Shown in pieces: positions 19,296-28,797 of a stretch of DNA of 64,000 nt. Numbering within the stretch: the stretch's first letter is position 1; every line of letters begins with the position of its first letter. The stretch comes from Paraburkholderia solitsugae (GTDB lineage Bacteria; Pseudomonadota; Gammaproteobacteria; Burkholderiales; Burkholderiaceae): contig NZ_WOEY01000017.1 in NCBI RefSeq assembly GCF_013177695.1, positions 22,387-86,386 of the forward strand, written 5' to 3'. A program made the translations under genes and the position numbers. The notes beneath the pieces were generated by a model, which was not told where the DNA came from, did no database searches, and was given only the letters and a program-made list of their open reading frames with translations.

Positions 19296-20486
19296 TCAAC
19301 GTGGCGTCGTACGGATCGATGAAGGACCACCGCTTAGTGCAATCCTTTGACCTGTATCGCGCAGATTTCCACCGTTCACGTCGAAGATCGCGAGCTGCTT
19401 TTCAACGTTGTATTGAACGATAAGATACTTGCTGTCCGCAGTGAACACGATCCCCTGAGACGCCTGGCCGCCCGCCACCGCGGCCACATTTACTGCTCGT
19501 CCGTCACGAATTGCAAACAATACGATCTTTCCCTGAGCGCGACGTCCTGGGTTACCTGCCCGAAGATTTGAGCCGTCCATTGATTGCACCCCGATCCATT
19601 TTCCGTCGGCGGAAATCGCTACGCCTTCAGGCAGCGATGGAACACTGACGTGTTGTACCGCGCGAAACGGCTCATGGGATACGTCAATGAGAGTCACAGT
19701 GTCAGAATCGCCAACCAAGGTCCCCCGGTAAGAGGGCAACCCCGCCAAGCCAACATCGCTCACAACCGCCCAATTCCCGTCGCTTGATACATCGACCGTA
19801 TACGGTGCCACGCCGCTTGACAGCCGCAAACCACTGTCCGTTACCTTGTCGTCAGCGACATCCAATACGGCGACACCTTGCTCGTCACGTAATGCGACCA
19901 GCGCGTGCCGTCCGTCATGCGTGAAACTCACACCCGCCAGACGTTTTTGGCCTACCCGCAGGCTCGCCGCAAGGCTTACATGCGTGCCCTCAATGCGAAG
20001 CTGAACCACGCTACCGTCAACACACGCCACCAACGCCAGGCTGCCCGCGCGGTTGACTGCAATGCCCTGCGGATGGCTACCCACCTCGATGCGGACGACC
20101 GTAGGTTCCCGTTTCTTCAGGTCAACGACCTGCACAAAAGTATCCATAAGCAACTGGCTGGTCGCGTGGTCGTAGCGCGTAGGTGCGCCGACCAAAGCGA
20201 TCGTCGCGTCTGGCGTTATGGCTACGGCCTGCGGTGGCCCCTGAACGCCATTTTCCACCTCTACCTGCCGTTCCACCCGAGGCGGGAAATGACTTGCGTC
20301 AAGGAGCGTCAACGTGTCGGACTTCGGATTTTCCGGATATGTATCAAGCCCCTCGACACGCTGATATTTCGCATCATTGCCGGAGATGATCCAATCAGCG
20401 CCGTAGGACGTATTGGCCGCGACGACGATGGCAAAGCCGAACATTGCTCGCGCCCACTGACAGTATCTCGAAATAGGTAATTTCAC
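19296..20486 (-). CDS. secreted YVTN/beta-propeller protein
   Basis: 396 residues with a signal peptide (AMFGFAIVVAANTSYGADW). Repeated blade motifs such as AVAITPDATIALVGAP, GIAVNRAGSLALVACVDG, VSFTHDGRHALVAL and VAISADGKWIGVQ indicate a seven-bladed lactonase/YVTN-type propeller. It sits downstream of the FAD sugar dehydrogenase genes. A periplasmic lactonase acting on the aldonolactone product would fit but is inference. No catalytic residues are obvious. Confidence 0.82.
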   Translation of the reverse strand: MKLPISRYCQWARAMFGFAIVVAANTSYGADWIISGNDAKYQRVEGLDTYPENPKSDTLTLLDASHFPPRVERQVEVENGVQGPPQAVAITPDATIALVGAPTRYDHATSQLLMDTFVQVVDLKKREPTVVRIEVGSHPQGIAVNRAGSLALVACVDGSVVQLRIEGTHVSLAASLRVGQKRLAGVSFTHDGRHALVALRDEQGVAVLDVADDKVTDSGLRLSSGVAPYTVDVSSDGNWAVVSDVGLAGLPSYRGTLVGDSDTVTLIDVSHEPFRAVQHVSVPSLPEGVAISADGKWIGVQSMDGSNLRAGNPGRRAQGKIVLFAIRDGRAVNVAAVAGGQASQGIVFTADSKYLIVQYNVEKQLAIFDVNGGNLRDTGQRIALSGGPSSIRTTPR

Positions 20487-20516
20487 CCGTCGACTCCTTA
20501 ATGATCCATCGATTGA

Positions 20517-21032
20517 TCACTTAACTGCGGCCGCACCGGCTTCGGCGATGACCGAGTCCTGCACGCCGGCACCGCCGCTGGCTCCAATTGCACCAATGAG
20601 TTTGCCCCCGATAACAATTGGAATGCCTCCCTCTCCCGCCAGAACGCCCGGAACTGAAAGTGTGGCCATCGAGCCGTTCCCAACCGCATCCTGGAAGGCT
20701 TTCGTGGGCCGACGAAACTGCGCGGACGCGTGCGCCTTCGCCTCTGCTATCGCGATGGATGCCAGCTGTGTGTCATCCATCCTGTCGCAGGACACCAACA
20801 TTCCCTCGCTGTCGACAACCGCCACCGCGTACTGCCAGTTGCGACGACGTGCTTCTGCTTCGGCCGCGCCGATTACAGTCCTGGCTTGCTGCAACGTTAT
20901 CGGGGGCCCGTACGGAATGTCGTATGGAAGAGTGGCTGGCACCGCTGTCGACTGGCCCTGTTGCGCTCGCGTCAAGTTCGTAGCTGCGAGTAGCGCAAGC
21001 AAGAAAACAGGAGAGACGGTAGCTTTGAACAT
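20517..21032 (-). CDS. HbpS/GlcG-family heme-binding-like protein, secreted
   Basis: About 171 residues from ATG 21032, which has GGGAGAG four bases upstream. An in-frame codon further upstream at 21077 lacks such a signal. Signal peptide: FKATVSPVFLLALLAATNLTRA. The mature part has ITLQQARTVIGAAEAEARRR, AVAVVDSEGMLVSCDRMDD and a C-terminal GGIPIVIGGKLIGAIGASGG, the GlcG/HbpS (DUF336) pattern. Such proteins often accompany periplasmic oxidoreductases. The role is unproven. Confidence 0.87.
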   Translation of the reverse strand: MFKATVSPVFLLALLAATNLTRAQQGQSTAVPATLPYDIPYGPPITLQQARTVIGAAEAEARRRNWQYAVAVVDSEGMLVSCDRMDDTQLASIAIAEAKAHASAQFRRPTKAFQDAVGNGSMATLSVPGVLAGEGGIPIVIGGKLIGAIGASGGAGVQDSVIAEAGAAAVK

Positions 21033-21159
21033 GACACTCTCCCAAAAATCGTTCGCAAAAAGTAACCGATCAATCACGCAGTCTGATAGTGGCGTTCGGG
21101 CTGTGTCCTTTACAGCCGACCTCGTGCGCCCGACACGTCGCAGACGACTCCTTGCAGAA

Positions 21160-22677
21160 TCATTGAGCTATTTCCTGAACGTTCGCCTTAGCTCTTGCAC
21201 GTCGTCTTCGCCAAACATCTCTACCTATTACCAGCCAGATCACCAGTAACTCGAGCACAAAACATGCAGGCAAGATGAACGGCTGGATCCACGCAAGAAA
21301 CGGCACCGGCCCACCCCGTCGCGCTATAGCGACATCCGTCGGAGTCACGCTGACCGACGGATTGCCAAAATGCTGCAAGACATAATTCGATATCGCGGCT
21401 ATTTGTTCGTTGGTCAACGGCTGCACGTACGAGTCTTCCCCAAAGTCCGGCATTAGCACATGAGTATCGCCGACCTTCCTGTCTACGCCGCGCAAGATTG
21501 CGGCGACGAGATTGGAAGGATTTGCACCGCCGGTCGCAGTGTTATGGAACAGGGACGGATAACTCTGATCTTTGCTGCCCGAACCGTCCGAACGGTGGCA
21601 ACTAGCGCAATAGCCGCGGTATAGCACTGCTCCGGAGGTTGGCGCAGTTACCCACGTCCCACTCGGACCAACATCTACCGAGGCGGCAGCGTCGCCGCGC
21701 CCTCCGTACCCGAATGCGGGTGTGCCCTCACCCGCTGTGCGGATTGGTCGTACGCTGCGTAAATATACCGCGATGGATTTGAGATCGTCGGTAGACAGCA
21801 ATTGCAAGCTGTTCTGTACTGCCTCGGCCATGCCGCCCGCCGCCTGATTTTTTCCGACCACATGACCCGTCTTCAGATATGCAACCAGCTCGTCGTCCGT
21901 CCACGTACCTATTCCACTGACTGGGTCGGACGTGATATTGGGTGCATACCACGGTCCGAGTTGGGCGCCGCTGAAAGCACGGTCGAGGTCTTCCGCCATC
22001 AATGCATTTCGCGGCGTGTGGCATGCGCTGCAATGTGCCTGCACGTTAGTCAGGTACGCGCCGCGATTCCATTCGATGCTGCGATTCGGATTAATGGCAA
22101 AGCGCTGCTTTTTGAGGAACAGAAGATTCCATACGATCATGGACTGACGGATGTTGAACGGAAACGGTAACGTCGTTTTCGGTGGCACTGAGTCGACCGG
22201 TTCAATGCCCTTCATGAAGTATGCGTACAGAGCATGAACGTCCACATCAGTCAACCCGGCGTAAGACGTGTAGGGCATCGCCGGATAGAGATGTGCCCCA
22301 TCGGCTCGCACTCCATCGCGCAATGCGCGCGCGAACTGCGCTTCCGTATAGTCGCCGATTCCGTCTTTCTTCGACGGTGTAATGTTGGTCGAGTAGATAG
22401 TGCCTATTGGCGATACAATTCCGTAGCCCCCAGAGAACGCTTTGCCTCTATCTGCGACTGTGTGACAAGCCATGCAATCGGAAGCAATTGCGAGCAAATG
22501 GCCCCTGTGGATGAGCTCGGATTCGGTATCATGCGCATCGACGGACGCACCGGATTTAGCAACGCTTTGTGCAAGCGCGCCGGTCGAATGGATTGCAAGC
22601 ATACAGCCGACGCTGAATGAGACTGCCGCCACAGTCAACACCACTGCGCCACTCGAGCTTGACAACTCCTGACTCAT
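21160..22677 (-). CDS. triheme cytochrome c subunit with C-terminal membrane helix
   Basis: 505 residues with three CxxCH heme sites: CMACH at 68-72, CSACH at 216-220 and CASCH at 357-361. The N-terminal signal is LTVAAVSFSVGCMLAIHSTG. A single strong hydrophobic segment near 465-490 (ILPACFVLELLVIWLVIG) is followed by an Arg-rich tail, so the protein is probably anchored in the inner membrane. It corresponds to the cytochrome (beta) subunit of FAD-dependent glucose/fructose/sorbitol dehydrogenases. One base separates it from the flavoprotein gene upstream. Confidence 0.93.
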   Translation of the reverse strand: MSQELSSSSGAVVLTVAAVSFSVGCMLAIHSTGALAQSVAKSGASVDAHDTESELIHRGHLLAIASDCMACHTVADRGKAFSGGYGIVSPIGTIYSTNITPSKKDGIGDYTEAQFARALRDGVRADGAHLYPAMPYTSYAGLTDVDVHALYAYFMKGIEPVDSVPPKTTLPFPFNIRQSMIVWNLLFLKKQRFAINPNRSIEWNRGAYLTNVQAHCSACHTPRNALMAEDLDRAFSGAQLGPWYAPNITSDPVSGIGTWTDDELVAYLKTGHVVGKNQAAGGMAEAVQNSLQLLSTDDLKSIAVYLRSVRPIRTAGEGTPAFGYGGRGDAAASVDVGPSGTWVTAPTSGAVLYRGYCASCHRSDGSGSKDQSYPSLFHNTATGGANPSNLVAAILRGVDRKVGDTHVLMPDFGEDSYVQPLTNEQIAAISNYVLQHFGNPSVSVTPTDVAIARRGGPVPFLAWIQPFILPACFVLELLVIWLVIGRDVWRRRRARAKANVQEIAQ

Positions 22678-22678
22678 C

Positions 22679-24337
22679 TCATGCTCGCCGCAGAGATTGC
22701 TCGATCGAGTCGGCCGCCTTGATCCCGAGCGCTGCCATCGAGAGCGTCGTATTTACGACCGAAGCCGAGGCCATAGCACCACCGCCCGGCAGCCACAGAT
22801 TCGCGTGGTCATGTGCGCGGCAATTCCCATCGACGACCGAATCCTTTGCGCTTGAACCCATAATTGCGCCACCCATGATGTGGTTATTTGCGTTCAGACT
22901 TTTCGTGATATTGAACTCGACCGCGTCAAAGAGGCTGCCGATATGTTTAAGTTGCGCGTGCGCGGCGGTCGCGCCGTCGCGCACGTAATCGCCGACATCG
23001 TAGTAAATATCGGGGCAAGCAAGCCCATGCGGATCACGGCGTGTTCTGCTAAGTGTCAGTCGGTTTTTCGGATCCGGCAGTGGTTCGAGACTGATCGACA
23101 GGTCGACACCAAAAATAGCACGGCGACGAATTTCATCGTCAAGCTCCTTGCCAATCAGTCCAAGTCGCAACGCTTGCTCCGTAGCAGGCGCGACGCGTGA
23201 AATGTTGTTCAGAATCATCTTGTTCGACGAGTACTTCGACCGGAATGCGCCATCGCGCGGACCGACAATACAACTGCTTTGCGCGGGTCCGCGACCAAGC
23301 CACAGTGGTTCGTTCGCGAGAAACGTACAGTGAAACCCAGAATGATCCATCATGTTTCGACCGACCTGATCCGAGCTGTTTGCAATGCCACGTGGATTGC
23401 GCGCGTTGGCCGCAAGCAATAACAGGCGCGGTGTTTCGATACCGTTGCACGCAAGCACAAAAATCTTACCTTTGGCAGTGTGCGACTGATGATTCGCGCC
23501 GTAGAAATGGAGCATCGTAATATTGTTCTGGTCATCTGTATCGATCTTGTACGCGACCGACTCCGCCAGGACTTTCGCGCCATTCTTCTCTGCGCTCTGG
23601 ATCGTGTGGATGCCGTTGTACATCGCTCCGATCGGACAGATCGGCTGGCAGTTGTTGTTGCCGCAGCAAGTCGGGCGGCCGTTCCATGGGCGCGTGCTGC
23701 GGCCCTGCGGGATCGGAATTGACTTATATCCATGGGCGTTGACGACCTCCGCGAAACGAGCGTCGCCATAAGCCCAAGGCACCATGTCCATCGGATACGG
23801 ACGACTGCGCTCCGACGGCGACTGCCGTTCCGGATCATTCGGACCTGCGACTCCGAGCGCTTCCTCTGCACGACAATAGTAAGGCTCGAGATCGCCGTAG
23901 GAGATCGGCCAGTCACGGCCTACGCCATATGTCGATTGCATCTTGAAGTCCACCGGCAAATGCCGCCAACACGAAGCAGCCCAATGCCAAGTCGTACCGC
24001 CAACCGTGCGCAAATAGCCCTGCTGGAACGACCCCGCGCTTGGGCCGCTCAACGCGACGTAATCGTTTGGTGGAAAGTACAGCGGTGCGGGTGCCCCTTT
24101 CGCTTGCGGATACAACCCCTGGAAGTCCGAGCCGACGCGATTCGGAAACGGCATGTTGCGCCAATTCTCGACCGCAGTCGCACGATCAATTCGTAATCCG
24201 GCCTCGAGAATCACCACTGAGTGGCCTTTTCTCGCGAGTTGATCGGCGATCAATCCGCCGACCACGCCGGAACCGACTACTACGACGTCCGCGACAACGT
24301 CGCCACTTGAAGATATTGTCGGCGAGGCCATGGTCAT
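22679..24337 (-). CDS. FAD-dependent sugar dehydrogenase catalytic subunit (GMC family)
   Basis: 552 residues. FAD motif VVVGSGVVGGLIADQLARKG at about 19-38. VGGTTWHWAAS at 112-122 and YGVGRDWPISYGDLEPYY are close to the Burkholderia cepacia FAD glucose dehydrogenase alpha subunit as I recall it. CCGNNNCQPIC at 224-234 supplies the Cys residues known in that enzyme to hold a 3Fe-4S cluster for electron transfer. The GMC_C end includes NNHIMGGAIMG. Substrate may be glucose, fructose, sorbitol or another polyol. It overlaps the small-subunit gene by four bases. Confidence 0.92.
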   Translation of the reverse strand: MTMASPTISSSGDVVADVVVVGSGVVGGLIADQLARKGHSVVILEAGLRIDRATAVENWRNMPFPNRVGSDFQGLYPQAKGAPAPLYFPPNDYVALSGPSAGSFQQGYLRTVGGTTWHWAASCWRHLPVDFKMQSTYGVGRDWPISYGDLEPYYCRAEEALGVAGPNDPERQSPSERSRPYPMDMVPWAYGDARFAEVVNAHGYKSIPIPQGRSTRPWNGRPTCCGNNNCQPICPIGAMYNGIHTIQSAEKNGAKVLAESVAYKIDTDDQNNITMLHFYGANHQSHTAKGKIFVLACNGIETPRLLLLAANARNPRGIANSSDQVGRNMMDHSGFHCTFLANEPLWLGRGPAQSSCIVGPRDGAFRSKYSSNKMILNNISRVAPATEQALRLGLIGKELDDEIRRRAIFGVDLSISLEPLPDPKNRLTLSRTRRDPHGLACPDIYYDVGDYVRDGATAAHAQLKHIGSLFDAVEFNITKSLNANNHIMGGAIMGSSAKDSVVDGNCRAHDHANLWLPGGGAMASASVVNTTLSMAALGIKAADSIEQSLRRA

Positions 24338-24987
24338 GCCTGTTTGTCTATGACAGGAACAGACGCAGGAAGACGTGCTCTTTCGGCTTCAGCGGGCGTA
24401 GAGACGCCGGCAGCAGGTGGCGGTATTTCCCACCACAACGGGCCGTTGGCGCAATAGGTCGGCGGGCTAAGGCCATCCGCGACGGTTAAGTACATCAACG
24501 AATCGGCATACGCGACCATCGTCGAATGATGGTTGCGTGTGACTGTTCCCGTGTACCAGCTCGCGACGATTGCCAATGCGACGTCATGCAAGCCGGCCAT
24601 TTTCGCGAGCGTCAACAGCTGCTGCGGCGTCTGACCTGCACGTGTCTGACGAGCAAGCGCCGCTGCACGATCGGGGAAACTACTGTCTTCAGTCGATAGC
24701 GTTGCGAATAGCCGCATACCTACCGTCGAGTCCATGGAGGTGTGGCCGGTCAGCGCAACCGACAGGGCAAGAAACTCGGATCCGCGGAAACTTGCGGGGT
24801 CTGCGCCCGGGGGGCGGGTTGGCACTTTTGATACGGCATTGTTCGACGCCTGCGCGAGTCCGGCAACCGGAAAGACCAGCGGTGAGAAAATGGCAAGTTG
24901 AGTGGCAACTGCGAGGGTCTTTAGCGCGCACCTACGCGTCAGGTCCGGCGTGAAGCCATTAACACTGCTGAGTTTCTCTTCAGACAT
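24334..24987 (-). CDS. FAD-dependent sugar dehydrogenase small subunit
   Basis: 217 residues. The N-terminus is a signal-like sequence (TRRCALKTLAVATQLAIFSP). The body (FLALSVALTGHTSMDSTVG; LYFATLS-like; IVASWYTGTVTRNHHSTMVA; DGLSPPTYCANGPLWWEIPP) matches the membrane-bound FAD sorbitol/fructose dehydrogenase small-subunit family. Family knowledge: this subunit works as a maturation and export partner for the flavoprotein. It is the first gene of the operon small subunit, GMC, cytochrome c, HbpS-like, propeller. The arginine pair suggests Tat export, though the canonical SRRxFLK is imperfect. Confidence 0.87.
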   Translation of the reverse strand: MSEEKLSSVNGFTPDLTRRCALKTLAVATQLAIFSPLVFPVAGLAQASNNAVSKVPTRPPGADPASFRGSEFLALSVALTGHTSMDSTVGMRLFATLSTEDSSFPDRAAALARQTRAGQTPQQLLTLAKMAGLHDVALAIVASWYTGTVTRNHHSTMVAYADSLMYLTVADGLSPPTYCANGPLWWEIPPPAAGVSTPAEAERARLPASVPVIDKQA

Positions 24988-25188
24988 GTTGAAAGATCAC
25001 AAACGGGCGAAGTGTGGACTGGTTCATTTGTTGCGTATATCTCAACAAAGGGCGGCAAAGTGTCTGACTTCAACCAATTTTTGGCTCGATACTTAACCCG
25101 GCGAAAAACGCTTGTCTAATCTGCAACAATCGCGGTTGAACGACCGCACGGTGTGTTAGCGATTCGGTCCAAGTGTTGGCGTCGATTC

Positions 25189-25310
25189 TTAGCCTTGCGA
25201 GACATCAGCACCGGTCACCACCGACCAATTCAGGTCCGTCTTGATAGACGGTGAAGTGCCCGGCTCGAAATCGCCAGCAACATACAGCAGTGCGTTTTCA
25301 CTTGTCACTG
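25189..25310 (-). pseudogene. C-terminal fragment of an unidentified protein
   Basis: The minus-strand frame reads NALLYVAGDFEPGTSPSIK, then TDLNWSVVTGADVSQG and a stop at 25189-25191. The even composition looks like true protein, but no start or longer body is found upstream. I do not recognise the family. Confidence 0.35.
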
Positions 25311-25628
25311 ACCTCGAACCTAGGCTTCAAATCATGAAACGGTCAGCGGTACATTAGACAACTAACATTTTTCTCGTGTACCGCTCCGCTGGTCGTGAAC
25401 GCAGCCTAGAGAGAGCAAATTCCGATCATCCTAGGCATGCCGTTCGTCGCCGCGAGCCTTCAATGAAAATGTTGTCTGTAACAGTTTCATTTAGCCCAAG
25501 CGAAGCGTGGAACAGCTCGATCGGCAGCCTAAAGGACCAACGCCCTCTCCGTACATGGCCACCCCTCTTGCAACCGGTCAAAATAGAAAGAACTATCGAG
25601 ATCTTGACAGTCCGAGGACGAGAGTGCG

Positions 25629-25654
25629 AATAAAGCATTGCTAAATTCTGCTAA
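25629..25654 (-). promoter_or_regulatory. phased TTAGC-repeat motif, site D
   Basis: On the minus strand: TTAGC, then TTAGC ten bases later, then TTTAT in place of TTTAC ten bases after that. It is the weakest of the four sites. It faces the fragment at 25189 and, further on, the dehydrogenase operon. Confidence 0.4.
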
Positions 25655-26163
25655 TAGCTTGATAAATCCGATATTTCATGTCGAATCTGGTCTTATATCG
25701 ATTTCCGTTCTCACTTTTAAGCGCATAGATCGTATTTTTCAGCTTCCAAACGAGTCGCCTGAAACGTATGCGTCACTGCAGCCTCGTAATTGCCCGTTTC
25801 TTTTCACCGCGAGTTCGTACCCGAGTCGAGCGTCCGTCAGCCGTCTCATGCCTCGCCACGTCATCGAGCTGCCAGGCGTAGGATCTCCGACACGAGCCGG
25901 ATAGCCTCCAGCCGATCGATTTCCGTTTGCGTAAACTCCACACCTGACGGGTCCTGCGGAACTGCTCGGCTGCTCGCCGCGCGCCAGAAGATGCGCCAGC
26001 TTAGGTCCGCTAGCCCTTCCCTAGTCCATCTCGCCGTTGACTATCTCCTGCCAGACGATCTACACATCTACCTACATAGACAGTGTGTGCCGACCGGGAT
26101 CGTGCGCCGTACGGCGCAGCCCGTCAGGATGATGCGAGAGTACCCTCGATACTTCGCCTGCTA

Positions 26164-26664
26164 CTATCTTGAGGCATCTTCGATCGCGTGCGCCACTACT
26201 GAGAGAAGCTTCCTATCGAGATCGTGTGCGATCTCGTCGATCTCTGAGCTCTCGCAGACGTTGAGAAGAGAAGATGGTTGATCATACTCAATGCGAAGGC
26301 GATTCTCTTTGTCCTCGTACGCAATCAGCGTTAAAGGGACATACTGGCCAGCCCGTAGGTCGTGCTTGGTCATTTGTATCGCTACCAACGGGTTTCCCAA
26401 TATGAACCGGAGCGCCTTGCTACCTTTCCCAACCATGTTAAGCGCACGACCGTGGTCAAGCGTAAAAAATATCATCAAGCCCTGGTCTCCCTCCATGCTC
26501 TTTATTGCAGCCGCCGCTTGGCGAGGCTGCCCAATCAAAGCCGCAATTGCAGCCTGATCGAATTTTCCGAGTCTTTCCTGGAAGGCTTTGACAAAATTTT
26601 CAAACTTGACGTCAGAGTTGATCGTTACGCGAACAATTGACCTCTGGGTTTGAGATGTTGTCAC
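26164..26664 (-). CDS. DUF302-like protein, paralog of 18691-19212
   Basis: About 167 residues from the GTG at 26664, which has AAGGAG six bases upstream. An upstream ATG at 26706 lacks one. It shares FFTLDHGRALN, LRFILGNPLVAIQMTKHDLR and QPSSLLN with the protein at 18691. Predicted soluble and without a signal peptide. Together the two genes bracket the sugar dehydrogenase operon on the same strand. Function unknown. Confidence 0.75.
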   Translation of the reverse strand: MTTSQTQRSIVRVTINSDVKFENFVKAFQERLGKFDQAAIAALIGQPRQAAAAIKSMEGDQGLMIFFTLDHGRALNMVGKGSKALRFILGNPLVAIQMTKHDLRAGQYVPLTLIAYEDKENRLRIEYDQPSSLLNVCESSEIDEIAHDLDRKLLSVVAHAIEDASR

Positions 26665-27253
26665 TTTAAACTCCTTTGAGATCGTGCTTGGTTGACAGGC
26701 CGACAAGAACTTAATTCACTCGAGCACCGTATTCGGATTATGGACGAGGTTTGAAAAACACGTCATTTGCAGCGCTCTTGCCATTGCCAGCAATTGTCAA
26801 TAGAGGGAGGCGATCGGCGCGACACGGTCCCACGTGGACCTAACCATCTCTCAGTGCGCACGCGCGGCTACGCCACTCGAACCGCGAGAGAAACCAGATC
26901 CCGGCACTTCGGATATGGTCATGATCCCCTTGGGGCTCTCGTCGGAGATCACGCGAAGCATTGGCCTTTATGCAACGAACAAAATTTCCCCATCTGGAAG
27001 CGATTCTCAGCGTCGAGCACGGTACCGCGCTGACCGCAGCCAACGCCGCGGAACTGCACATCTCAGCGGCTACCAGTTTGTATTCTCGTGTCGTCGGTGT
27101 ACTTCTGTTGTCCCGGACCGTTGCCAAACCTCCCGGTGTGTTCGCAGATGAAGTGATGGATAGTAGTAGTCGAAATTTCTGGCGCACTTCAATAAGCTGC
27201 AGCCATGCGGAACGGCCCGACAGACGCTTTATAGGGCATCGCAACAAGTAGCT
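26665..27253. other. gene-poor gap
   Basis: Nearly 590 bases. A minus-strand stretch near 26900-27000 reads RPMLRVISDESPKGIMTISE, which looks protein-like but is interrupted by a stop just before it. It could be a decayed sensor domain. No gene is called. Confidence 0.3.
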
Positions 27254-28175
27254 TCATATTCGCAGCGCTCCCGCGCGATTCGACGCTGCGCGGCGGTACT
27301 GAGTTGGCGAGATGCCACGAGCCGACTTGAAGGCGCGGCTAAACGAAAATTCCGACCGATAACCGACACGCGATGCGATCTCCGTGAGTCGCAGATCGGT
27401 TTTCTCAAGCAACCGAGCAGCAACGCCCATACACCGGCGTATCAGGTAGCAATGTGGCGGCTCACCCACAGAGGCGCTGAAGTTGCGAGCGAAAGCGGCT
27501 CTCGACAAACCAGCTTCCTGGGAGAGTTCTTCTAGTGTCCACGCGCATTCCGGTGCTTCATGAATGCGCGGGAAGGCCCTCGCCATATGGGGCGACCGCC
27601 GGCCCGAAGACCAGTCGTTGGCGACCGGAGACGTAGTGTCGACCGAATCGCGCATGAAGTGGATGAACAAGGATGAAAGCAGGTTGCGCACTACGATCTT
27701 ACTGCCGAAGTTAAGTGTCTCCACTTCGTTACGGAGCATGCGCAGTGTATCGCTCAGCGGTGAACATCCGCGTTCCGTACCAGTGCGTAGTGAAACGGCT
27801 CGTGGTAAAGCCCGTAAGGCGGGAAGTGCCAGCTGCTGGTCCATGTCAAACTGGTCGCAGATCAGCTTGACTGCCCTTGGATTACGATCGACGATGCCAT
27901 CACGCTTAGCCAGGAACGCCTCCAATGGCATAGCTCTTCCCCGCCGCGAATACGCCACTTCGTGCCCGCAGCCACGCGGAATCAAGATTAGTTCGCAGCC
28001 TGCAATTCCAAGCTTTCCGTGTCGGGTTGCCGCACGAAGGCGCCCTTCCGCCACGAAATGGAACACCACGGCGTCGCGGGGTTCTGCAGCGAACTCCCAC
28101 GGGGCCGCCACGCGCGCGCACCAATACCAGCCCGTCGGCGCGAACTTCTTTCAACCAATCGTTCAAAGCGCCCAT
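27254..28175 (-). CDS. AraC-family regulator with cupin sensor domain, apparently frameshifted near its 5' end
   Basis: The C-terminal AraC domain is clear (WTLEELSQEAGLSRAAFARN; LTEIASRVGYRSEFSFSRAF; ISPTQYRR) and follows an N-terminal cupin (AAPWEFAAEPRDAVVFHFVA). The expected family N-terminus, MGALNDWLKEVRADGLVLVR, begins at 28175 but in another frame. The switch falls in the alternating CG tract at 28111-28119. A one-base difference there would restore a single gene of about 305 residues. Alternatives are a sequencing error, a recent null mutation, or a start at the GTG at about 28111. Target unknown. Confidence 0.8.
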
Positions 28176-28797
28176 GACTGCATTCTGGCAGAATGAAACG
28201 ATCCCCTATGCTATGGCGCATTTTGCGCATGGTCCCATTGTGATGCAGCCGAGACGATGAAGAGCGCGGAAGAATTATTCGATACCAAGGGTCTCGGGCA
28301 ACTAGATCTGCGCCGGTTTGGTGACATGCGTTGGTTCGATCCCAATTTGAACGCGGCTGCAGAGAACCTTGCACCGAAGTGCGACACATCTCCAAGGGCG
28401 CCGGTAGCGCTTTGCGCGCACAGCCTTGACGCATCAGATCGATTCTGCACTCAGTGCGTCGACTGTGAAGAAGTAAGAGAGTGAACAGCGACAGCCTAAT
28501 GGCAAGGCCGCCAAGCTCCTGCAGATTGTCCTGAAACCAAGCTTGAAGGGCTCGCCTAAATCGGGCGGTAAGCAGACAAAGGCGCTTCAGCGCCCTTTTT
28601 CATGTAAGGAGCCGCTCAAACTTCATCGGGCAGGCAATCTCCCTTTTATATCACCCGTGAGGGACTCAGGCTCAGCCCTGAGATTCCCGTACATTCCTCA
28701 AAACAGCTTCTGACGAGTTGCCCCCCAAAGGTTCGGCGCGTTCAAGAGATCTTGCGCGACCTCATGCGGGAAATTCGCAGCATGTGGCGCGAATGCT
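28176..28797. other. gene-poor gap containing a terminator
   Basis: A plus-strand frame at 28257-28484 (75 residues, beginning MKSAEELFDTKGLGQLDLRR) starts 80 bases from the divergent AraC gene but matches nothing I recognise. A terminator follows at 28581-28600. A short gene or small RNA ending there is possible. Confidence 0.35.
28581..28600 (+). terminator. Rho-independent terminator, plus strand
   Basis: Stem GGCGC/GGCGC-complement at 28581-28594 with a TTCA loop, followed by CTTTTT. It would end a short plus-strand transcript starting in the AraC divergent region. Confidence 0.65.

Larger units (their letters stand above)
24988..26163. other. gene-poor gap upstream of the sugar dehydrogenase operon
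   Basis: Nearly 1.2 kb. Apart from a short coding-like fragment (25189-25310) and a phased-repeat motif (25629-25654), nothing is recognisable. The operon promoter should lie near 25000-25150. Confidence 0.4.

Noticed and set aside
25426..25638. 70-codon minus-strand frame directly downstream of motif site D
   Set aside because: No family resemblance and no ribosome-binding site. Its position under the motif alone is not enough.
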